From positions 2,225,317-2,289,316 of the forward strand of contig CAJSYZ010000012.1 in the NCBI GenBank assembly GCA_910574455.1: a stretch of 64,000 bases of DNA, in the 5' to 3' direction. This document shows, piece by piece, positions 55,251 to 62,388 of this stretch. Every line of letters starts with the position of its first letter. The stretch's first letter is position 1. The notes beneath the pieces are model-generated. The model searched no databases and had not been told where the DNA came from. It saw only the letters and a list, made by a program, of their open reading frames with translations. The position numbers and the translations under genes were made by a program. Source of the DNA: Trichaptum fuscoviolaceum (Eukaryota > Basidiomycota > Agaricomycetes > Hymenochaetales > Trichaptaceae).

Positions 55251-56108
55251 ATGCAACATCTCCTCGACTACCTGGGGGTTCCGCCAACGCCTCTTCTTCA
55301 ACTTCGCAGTTATACACTCGGACCTCTTGTTCCTGAAGTATGTCTGACCACCGCGACGATGGAGAATGCCGTAGACGTCATCTATGCTTCCTTGCCGGAT
55401 GCCCCGGAACGACGCTTCGTTGCCCTCGACATTGAATGGGCGAGTAACTCACCAGAGCTATATCGCGTGGACCTCATCCAACTCGCGGTTCAGCAACATG
55501 TGTTCCTCCTCCGGACTCATCTACTTAATGAACTTCCCGCGAGATTGACACAATTATTAGGTGATGAAGCTGTATGGAAAGTGTCAGCAGGAATCGCTGG
55601 TATGAGAGTCCCATTTCTTCTCTCATTATTTGGCATAACTGAACTAATTGGCAGGTGATGCAACTCGCATCAGGAATAAATTTGGCGTTCCCGTAACCTC
55701 CTGTGTCGATTTGACAGATTGGGCGCGCTTCGTTTACCCCGATTTCTGGCCAAGAACGCTAACTTGGCTCCAGCTGCTTCTGAACCCCCGTCTCTGGTTC
55801 AAGTTTCCGCAACCGTTTATAAAGCTGGAGGAGATGGCAGGCAGACTCCTGCAGGCAAACATTGAGAAGGATGCCACGGTCACGAGGAGCAATTGGGCCG
55901 AAGTTGAGCTGTCGGCTGCTCAAGTCCATTGTAAGTTATCCTTTTCAAGTTGTCACTCAGGCTGATCATCTTCTCACTTGCATCTGCTCTATTAGATGCG
56001 GCAATCGACGCGCACAGCACGTTTGCTGTTGCTTCCGTCTTGAATCAAGATGCCTTGGCCTTACCGGATGCAGAAATCCATCACTTCCCAATGCTCGATA
56101 TTGAGTAG
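55251..56108 (+). CDS. DEDDy 3'-5' exonuclease (RNase D/Werner-exonuclease-like)
   Basis: Enzymes of this fold remove nucleotides from 3' ends of DNA or RNA using two metal ions. Motif I is FVALDIEWAS (Asp and Glu ligands); a helix and RVDLIQLAV strand follow; a motif II-like region contains AIDAH-independent CVDLTDWAR; motif III is VHYAAIDAHSTFAV, with the DEDDy Tyr and Asp. Two introns restore frame: after GIAG (55601-55652, giving GDATRIRNKFGV) and within VHY (about 55932-55996). The stop is TAG at 56106-56108. The ATG at 55251 is the first in frame; the N-terminus could be longer if an upstream exon exists. About 245 residues, a compact single-domain form. Confidence 0.8.
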
Positions 56109-58236
56109 GCTGAGGCCCGTTTGAATAGTGCTAACGGTGTTATCTTGTTGAGTAAATTGTTGAGTGCATGCTCTTGTCTTCAAAAGTTGCCAGGAGCATC
56201 GTGATTGTATCTATTATTGAATTGCTTCTCGTTGAATGATCATTGTAGACTGAGGTTGTCAATGGTGTTTGCTGTTGCTTTCAAGATGTCATGAAGATGA
56301 AGGTAGCTTGAAATCTCAAAACAGAGGTTCAAGTTCACTTGAGTACAGTAGTGGTAGTAGTAGTAAATCTCACTTGAGTCTGACTTGCCACCTGATGTAT
56401 AGCTTCCCTCCTTACGCACTGATTTTGTCCTGAAACGCCGTTTTAAGGCCATCAGGCAGCCAGGCAACACTTCAGGCAGGCATGACAACGCTTCAACCCA
56501 TTTAAGGAAGCTCCAGGACGCGCCAGCCGCCGTTAGCAATCTCTGATGTATTACACTTGAGCACTGAAATCCTGACTTGCATTCTGATGCACTGAGAGAC
56601 GGCTTGCATCCTGAAACACTCCTTATTTCAGTGAGATAAGGCAATCAGTGTATTTTCAGATGAAGTAGCGACCCTTCAGACAGGTGCCAGCCAAATCAGG
56701 ACGCGTCAGTCGCCGTAAGCAAAAGGAAGTTTCCCTGATGTCAGGCTGGCAGGCTCGCTTACCGTGAGAATCGTAAGTGCCTTTATACTACATACATAGT
56801 AGCACGTCGTGTGCCTGTGTCTAGACTCGGATTCAGATGAAAATCAAAAGTGTATGTAGAGTGGGCTAGATGGCGAAGATGCCTCGGAGCCGGAATCATC
56901 TTGTCAATCATAAGTGAAAGGTAAATATCAAAACTTCGGTTAGCATTTTTTGGTTTGACTGGGTAAATGTGTAAATGTAGACGGAACAATACCAATAATA
57001 ACCAATTCCATCCAGGATCGTAATTTCGGTGAGACACATAGTAATGATTGATGGACGCATTACTTCCGTAAAGCTTGAAGATACCCGTATCACTATAGTT
57101 CCCACGCAATGTCGGGCCCAAACCATCGTAAGTGATAAACTCTAAATGTACAATATATGGCAGATGCACATTATTGCTACGGTCATTGTCCTCAGTTCGA
57201 GCTTGTACACCTCCGAGTCTGGGATGGCTACACATTTATATTGAAGAGATTTCTCGCGCTAGTATCTTCGAGCAATAGTTACGCATTAATCTGAAGATTT
57301 TAATGGTGATCATCGGACGAAATTCAATGCGCTCACTAACGTTCAACAGCATCAACTTCCACATGGTCACAGAGATACGTATGCCTCAATAAGTCCTATA
57401 CTCAATAAAAATCCTGATGGAAGTGGTTAAGCCGAAAGAGCTACATACGGGATCACTAAAGAGAAGATTTTAGTTGCTTTATGTCAGTAGTCCCAACGTT
57501 CATATAAATTGCCGAGATGCCGGAAGTAAATTCGCGTGGATTAACTGGCGCGATACAGTAGTATTCAACGAACGAGTACAACAACACAGACAATAGACTA
57601 TTGTAATAAGATCCATGGAATAATTGCATTAAACTCACGCGGAGCACGTTAATTTCGACTCTCCGGAACTCGAGAGACTCCTACTTAACATTAATAGTAG
57701 CAGAACAAGGCAGCTAGCCGTTGATGCCACATTGCTTGCCTGAAGGCTATAAAACTGTATTGGCGATACCCCTCTGCCTAGAATGAATAGGAGGATCCGA
57801 AGCAGATAACTAGCTACATATATTGCTCGCACACTTCGTCATATGAGAAAACATGGTGAGCTTAAGCGCAAACATTAAGCCGTTCTGATACAACAGCTTG
57901 AACTTATCTTCCACTTGAAAACTACGGGCTACAAGTAACTTGAATAGATACATAGGGGGGAGAAGGTTACAATTATGTAGAACATACAACAATAGCAGCA
58001 TGGATAAATATAAGAGACCGAACAAATGTGTACATGGAGTTATAAGAACGAAGAATCGTAAAAACATCTAGTACTTGAAGATCAAAAATAATATAAATTG
58101 AAAACACCTTGCTCACTTCCTCGCGCTTCTTCTTCGCTGTTGGCGACGCTTCTTCGCGCCCTTTTTTTCGGATGGAGAACCGGGCAATACTCTTCCTCAT
58201 GTCGCTTCAACAATTCAACAAGTCATCCCTCGACAC
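56109..58236. other. Gene-poor interval with a word-rich island at about 56,330-56,760
   Basis: The island combines TCAGGC, CTGAAAC, TTTAAGG, CAGGACGCG and TTGAGTAC words in both orientations and resembles 13,860-14,240. The rest (56,780-58,100) is AT-rich with only short frames, including a 150-codon minus frame at 56,783-57,235 that shows no domain or splice context. Confidence 0.45.
58110..58236 (-). pseudogene. BED-type zinc-finger remnant, right-hand half, split by the Copia element
   Basis: Reading the minus strand from 59,830 to 59,766 and then, past the Copia element, from 58,236 gives EQCKHCKKVVS followed by ELLKRHEEEYCPVLHPKK. The C-x2-C then H-x4-C spacing is that of a BED finger, as in hAT-type transposases and some host factors. 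A one-base shift lies near the insertion junction. Only this finger is recognisable, so it is a remnant. Confidence 0.4.
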
Positions 58237-58401
58237 TGTTGAGGCCTATGTTTATGGCGGCGGGCACACTACCCGATTTGGGTTTAGATACGGGCTGACT
58301 TGCCATGCATGTACATATTTCTCGTAGCACATTACTATACAGAGGATGGTTCTCTGCTCTTGACTGCCACCATCTGTGGCACACTCTCTAAATTTCCAAC
58401 A
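58237..58401 (+). repeat. Copia element 5' LTR
   Basis: 165 nt, differing from the 3' LTR at about three positions. Ends TGTTGAGG and TTTCCAACA. Confidence 0.9.
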
Positions 58402-58413
58402 GGTTATGAGCCC
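58402..58413 (+). other. Copia primer-binding site, complementary to initiator tRNA-Met anticodon arm
   Basis: GGTTATGAGCCC directly abuts the LTR. Its complement GGGCTCATAACC is the anticodon stem-loop of yeast initiator tRNA-Met. Copia of Drosophila and Ty5 of yeast prime in this half-tRNA way. Confidence 0.75.
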
Positions 58414-58503
58414 CTCGCTCTAACTATCTGCTGCATACATCTACAACTTCTCTGTCTGTCTGTCTGTCTGTTGAAGCCTGCATATCTCTATTTGGAAGCC
58501 AGT

Positions 58504-59436
58504 ATGTCTGAATCTGGAAGCGAGTCTGACAAGGTGCCTGTTGCCACCGGACCTCTTCGCCTGCACGACAAGAATTACTCGGAATGGACCATGCGCACGG
58601 AGGCCGCCTTAGTTCGGAAGGACTTATGGACCATGATTGAGCCTATTGTGGATATAGAAGGAAAGACTCCGGATGAAATTCAAGAAGCCTTTGACAAGGC
58701 CCTAAAGAAGCAGTCGGCATCAAAGATGGCGCAAGCGCGCGCTATGCTTATTGAGCGCGCCGACAAGTCTCAATTGGTCCACATGCAAGATAAAGACCCT
58801 CTCGTCATTTGGCAGGCTGTCAAGGCAACTCATAAAGCTCAGGGTCTGGCTACAAGACTGACTCTTCGTAGAACTTTCCTTTCGGCTAAGAAGCGAGAAA
58901 CGGAACCAATGTCTGGCTGGATCAGCAGGGTCAAATCAATTTGTTGGGACCTCGAGCAAATTGGTGTCCGAATTGATGATGAAGACCTTATTTTGGCTCT
59001 CACGATGGGTCTGGACTCTTCATACGAATCTTTTGTTATTTCCCTTGATGGTACACCACCGGAAGTGATGACCCTGGACTTTATTATTGCCTGGCTAATT
59101 AACGAAGAGGCTCGTCGTTCCACTTATGGTGATCACCGCAAGTCAAGTTATGATGCCACCACCGAAGTTGCTCTCACGACCAAGTCCACTGGCAACCACT
59201 CTCGTTTCCGCTCCGCCGGCAGTTCCCCTCGCAAGCCGGATTTCGCATGCTGGCGCTGTGGCGAGACTGGACATACTCGCAACTTCTGCAAGGCAATACC
59301 ACCAAACAAAGACAACAACAACAACAACAACAACAACAACAGTAATAACCCGACTGCGCAGGAAACTGCTTCTCTGGCGTTCCAAGCCCCGGATCCTGCC
59401 TCGGCCTCACTTGCCAATATTAAATTCGCTCTCTGA
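58504..59436 (+). CDS. Copia-type gag with CCHC zinc knuckle
   Basis: The ATG at 58504 (MSESGSESDKVPVATGPLRL) fits the start of Copia gag; the frame is open further upstream into the LTR. The N-terminal core has LHDKNYSEWTMRTEAALV and AQARAMLIERADKSQLVHMQ, followed by the UBN2-like region (WISRVKSICWDLEQIGVRI, LTMGLDSSYESFVISL). One zinc knuckle CWRCGETGHTRNFC, then an Asn run encoded by (AAC)n, and a stop at 59436. It is intact, and about 310 residues is normal for Copia gag. Confidence 0.92.
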   Translation: MSESGSESDKVPVATGPLRLHDKNYSEWTMRTEAALVRKDLWTMIEPIVDIEGKTPDEIQEAFDKALKKQSASKMAQARAMLIERADKSQLVHMQDKDPLVIWQAVKATHKAQGLATRLTLRRTFLSAKKRETEPMSGWISRVKSICWDLEQIGVRIDDEDLILALTMGLDSSYESFVISLDGTPPEVMTLDFIIAWLINEEARRSTYGDHRKSSYDATTEVALTTKSTGNHSRFRSAGSSPRKPDFACWRCGETGHTRNFCKAIPPNKDNNNNNNNNNSNNPTAQETASLAFQAPDPASASLANIKFAL

Positions 59437-59591
59437 TGTCACATTTAGGGGGAGCTTGGCTGTCACACTGCCTGTCTGTCTGTCTGTTTGTCTGCTGGTG
59501 CATGCCGGGTATTGCTGGATTTTTTGTCTGCTGTTACTCTCACATTTCTATGTTATTTTTTCCTGTAATTTCTTGTCAGAGTGTGCTCGCC

Positions 59592-59600
59592 GAGGGGGAG
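59592..59600 (+). other. Copia polypurine tract
   Basis: GAGGGGGAG directly precedes the 3' LTR. A similar AGGGGGAG occurs just after the gag stop (about 59447-59454). Confidence 0.75.
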
Positions 59601-59765
59601 TGTTGAGGCCTATGTTTATGGCGGCGGGCACACTACCCGATTTGGGTTTAGATACGGGCTGACTTGCCATGCATGTACATATTTCTCGTAGCACATTACT
59701 ATACAGGGGATGGTTCTCTGCTCTTGACTGCCACTGTCTGTGGCACACTCTCTAAATTTCCAACA
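59601..59765 (+). repeat. Copia element 3' LTR
   Basis: 165 nt; ends TGTTGAGG and CCAACA, followed by the GACAC duplication. Confidence 0.9.
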
Positions 59766-59831
59766 GACACCACCTTCTTGCAATGTTTACATTGTTCCCC
59801 TCTCTCCTCGCCAAAGTGCGCGTTGAATACG

Positions 59832-60459
59832 TGACGACCCCAGGTAGTGACGGCTGACACGACGTTGCTGCGCCTGTCTGGCTCAGTGCACAATGGACAG
59901 TGTCAGGAATCCGCCTCAGGTTATTTTATTTCTTTTATTTTTCTTTTATTTTCTTTTCCGATCACACTCCGAGTCGGATCCCCGACATGTCCGCTCCGAA
60001 AGCGGACTATCTTTAACTCCGATTCTATTCCTTTTTGCGTAGATTACTTGTCTGTATGTTTGCAGGCCGCTAGGACAAGCGCCCTGCAAGCAATTCCCTT
60101 TTCTTTCTTTCTTCCACCACTCCGACTCGAACCTCCGCTCTACCGATGCGGGACCCTGAACTCCGACTTACGTGAGCGGTACAGGTTGGACCTAGTCAGA
60201 TCAGGGTCCAGTGGCTTGGTACTGTATAGTTTTTACCTTTGTTCATCAAAACCGCGGATCCCCCTGCGAAGCACTCCACTTTTGGCCTCTTGTAAAGTGC
60301 TTCTCAGGTGATGTGTTTATCTTTAGCTCTGATGTGTAGAATAGCTTAATTGACTTGTAAAGTGCTTCTCAGAGTGAGAACCACCGCTCATTGCGTCCGA
60401 TTGTCGTCTGTGTCCGATTCAGGGTCTCGAAAGCAAAGGAACCACTCTAGGTCGTAACA
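59832..60459 (+). repeat. Family D 5' LTR
   Basis: About 628 nt; the right border is sure, the left border is inferred. Self-primer ACTTTTGGCCT at 60278-60288, then two exact 19-nt repeats (60289-60307, 60354-60372) matching the layout of family B. A TATAG sequence at 60225 lies 53 nt upstream of the self-primer. Confidence 0.7.
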
Positions 60460-60461
60460 TT

Positions 60462-60472
60462 AGGCCAAAAGT
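60462..60472 (+). other. Family D self-priming (primer-binding) site
   Basis: AGGCCAAAAGT begins two nt after the LTR and is exactly complementary to ACTTTTGGCCT at 60278-60288. It differs from family B by one base, with the matching change in the LTR. Confidence 0.8.
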
Positions 60473-60523
60473 TTGTTCTTTCGACGCCCTGCGATTGCAC
60501 CGACCGATTTTTGATCCCTCTGA

Positions 60524-61804
60524 ATGGGAAGATTCGGACAAGAAGACTCCGACGAAGATATGACCGACCCGATCAACCCCGCGCCAGCAGCGCCCGCGCC
60601 AGGCGCTGCTCCGACTCCGACTCCGGGCGCTGCTCCCGCCCAGACCGCACCACCGCCCCAGCAGGGCGGAGATCTCCCCCCAGATGTCCTCCAGGCTATC
60701 AATGATGCCACCCGACCTCTCCAGTCACACCTGCAGGAGGTGACCGCCGAAAACCAGCGCCTCCACGACTTCATGAACCTGTTTGTCCGAAATGCGCAGG
60801 AAGGCGCGACCCGCACTCCCAAGGGTCCAAAGGTTGGTGCCCCACCCGCGTTCTATGGGCGTACGCCGAAAGATAAGGAGGCAGAGAGTATCAGCTTTGA
60901 GGAGTGGTCGCAGAAGGTCCGACTTTATGTCCGGATGCGCCCCCAGGAGTTTGTAGGCAGTCCAACGATGGCCTGTCTATGGGCCGCTTCACTACTCCGC
61001 GGGCCCGCTGAACAATGGGCTTGTCCGCACACGACCGCCGCCCTCGAGGGCACCGAAGTCCCTGCTCTCATGACCGACTTGGAACTCTTCCTGGCGTCCC
61101 TCCAGTCCGCGTTCGGACGTCCGAACATCAAGTGCCACGCCGGACAGGAGCTTATGAAACTGCGCCAGGGCAAGGACACGGTGTTGGAGTATGCGGCGAA
61201 GTTTCGTGCGTTGCTGGTGGAGTCGGAGGTGGACTGGGGGATGGATGGGAAGATGCTGGTGTTCGAGACCGGACTCAGCAGCCAGTTCCGCTACGATCTG
61301 GCGAGCAAGGAGATCCCGGAGACGAAGAGCTTCGACCAGTGGGTCCGACTGCTTTGTGAATACGATGAGGACTTGCGTGCACGTCGGACTGGCTTAAAGC
61401 AGAACAACTGGAGTCCGAACTGGGGCTCCCGCTCACAGACACACCACTCCGCTTTGCGCGGACCGACTCGGGACCCCGACGCAATGGACATCGATCGCTT
61501 GAGCACTGAAGAGATGATGCGCCGCAGACTTTGCTTCCAGTGTGGTGAGCATGGACATCTGGCTCGAGACTGTCCACAGCGGAGCAAGAAATCAAATGTC
61601 CGATCGAAGGTGGCTTCACAGATCGCCGCCTCGTCGTCCACCGCTCCGCCCGCCGCCTCTGCGCCCGCCGCCGCTTCCAAGACACCGACTGCGACCCTTG
61701 AGGAAGTCCGCGACGAGACTCCGACCGTGAACGCCGCTCGCACTCCGACCGTTGACGAGATCGCCAAAGCGGTCGCTGCTGCTCTCAAGAGTCAGGGTTT
61801 TTGA
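60524..61804 (+). CDS. Family D gag with CCHC zinc knuckle
   Basis: 426 residues from the ATG at 60524. An Ala/Pro-rich acidic start, a coiled coil (LQSHLQEVTAENQRLHDFMN), the gag core (FEEWSQKVRLYVRMRPQEFV, LLRGPAEQWACPHT, LEYAAKFRALLVES) and zinc knuckle CFQCGEHGHLARDC. The stop TGA (61802-61804) overlaps a -1 slip site. Confidence 0.93.
   Translation: MGRFGQEDSDEDMTDPINPAPAAPAPGAAPTPTPGAAPAQTAPPPQQGGDLPPDVLQAINDATRPLQSHLQEVTAENQRLHDFMNLFVRNAQEGATRTPKGPKVGAPPAFYGRTPKDKEAESISFEEWSQKVRLYVRMRPQEFVGSPTMACLWAASLLRGPAEQWACPHTTAALEGTEVPALMTDLELFLASLQSAFGRPNIKCHAGQELMKLRQGKDTVLEYAAKFRALLVESEVDWGMDGKMLVFETGLSSQFRYDLASKEIPETKSFDQWVRLLCEYDEDLRARRTGLKQNNWSPNWGSRSQTHHSALRGPTRDPDAMDIDRLSTEEMMRRRLCFQCGEHGHLARDCPQRSKKSNVRSKVASQIAASSSTAPPAASAPAAASKTPTATLEEVRDETPTVNAARTPTVDEIAKAVAAALKSQGF
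61795..61801 (+). promoter_or_regulatory. Family D -1 ribosomal frameshift heptamer GGGTTTT at gag stop
   Basis: The gag codons read CAG GGT TTT TGA. G GGT TTT is a canonical slip site (the one used by barley yellow dwarf virus). A -1 slip continues as TTG AGT GGG TCT, which is the pol frame. Confidence 0.78.
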
Positions 61805-62388
61805 GTGGGTCTAGGCGCGCGGTCGTTCCGCCAAAGACCCCGAACCGATTTTCGCTGTTAGATGATGATGTGTCCGATCCCTCTGTGTACAATCGTACCT
61901 CGCTAATACACAAGAGTTTGCGTCGATTCATCCATGTCCCAGTGAGAATAAGTGACGGCCGAAAGATTTTGAGCATGAGAGCGCTGCTAGACTGCGGTGC
62001 ATTTTCGGTGATTATCAACCAGAAGTTGGTGCGGAAGTTCGGACTACGTACTCGTCCTCTCGACCGACCGATCAAGGTGTACAACGCCAACGATTCGCTG
62101 AACCAGAGTGGTCCGATTACAGACCAAGTCCGACTTACTCTGGAGATCGGTGGACACAAAGAAGAAGTCGATGCCACAGTGGCAAACATTGGAGACTATC
62201 CGTTGATTATTGGGATAGATTGGCTACACCACCATAACCCCGAGATTGATTGGAACGACGAGACCATCAGCTTCACGCGATGTCCAAACGAATGCCGCCC
62301 TGTCGAAGCGGCAAGAGTCGTAGAAGTCGGACAACCGCTACCCCGCGCCGTTCGCAAGTTGCGGACCGCGCAGTGCAAGAACAGTTGA
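61801..62388 (+). CDS. Family D pol N-terminus: aspartic protease region
   Basis: The frame is entered by the -1 shift. The protease core reads MRALLDCGAFSVIINQ, with DCG where retropepsins have DTG or DSG, then ANIGDYPLIIGIDWLHHHNP, the usual second half. It ends at a TGA (62386-62388), after which pol continues in the same frame; the residues just before the stop (VRKLRTAQCKNS) look out of frame. Confidence 0.8.
   Translation: MSGSRRAVVPPKTPNRFSLLDDDVSDPSVYNRTSLIHKSLRRFIHVPVRISDGRKILSMRALLDCGAFSVIINQKLVRKFGLRTRPLDRPIKVYNANDSLNQSGPITDQVRLTLEIGGHKEEVDATVANIGDYPLIIGIDWLHHHNPEIDWNDETISFTRCPNECRPVEAARVVEVGQPLPRAVRKLRTAQCKNS

Larger units (their letters stand above)
58237..59765 (+). mobile_element. 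Gag-only Copia-type LTR element
   Basis: 1,529 nt with 165-nt LTRs (58237-58401, 59601-59765; ends TGTTG...CAACA) and target duplication GACAC (58232-58236 and 59766-59770). Between the LTRs is a tRNA-type primer-binding site, one intact gag ORF and a polypurine tract, but no protease, integrase or RT. It resembles the gag-only TR-GAG elements described in plants and would need another element's enzymes to move. Confidence 0.88.

Noticed and set aside
56783..57235. Minus-strand 150-codon frame as a gene
   Set aside because: No domain, no splice context and a composition close to random AT-rich sequence.
59126..59662. Plus-strand frame of 178 codons overlapping the Copia gag
   Set aside because: Out-of-frame translation of gag and the (AAC)n tract that runs into the LTR. 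The gag frame explains the sequence, with its zinc knuckle and normal length.
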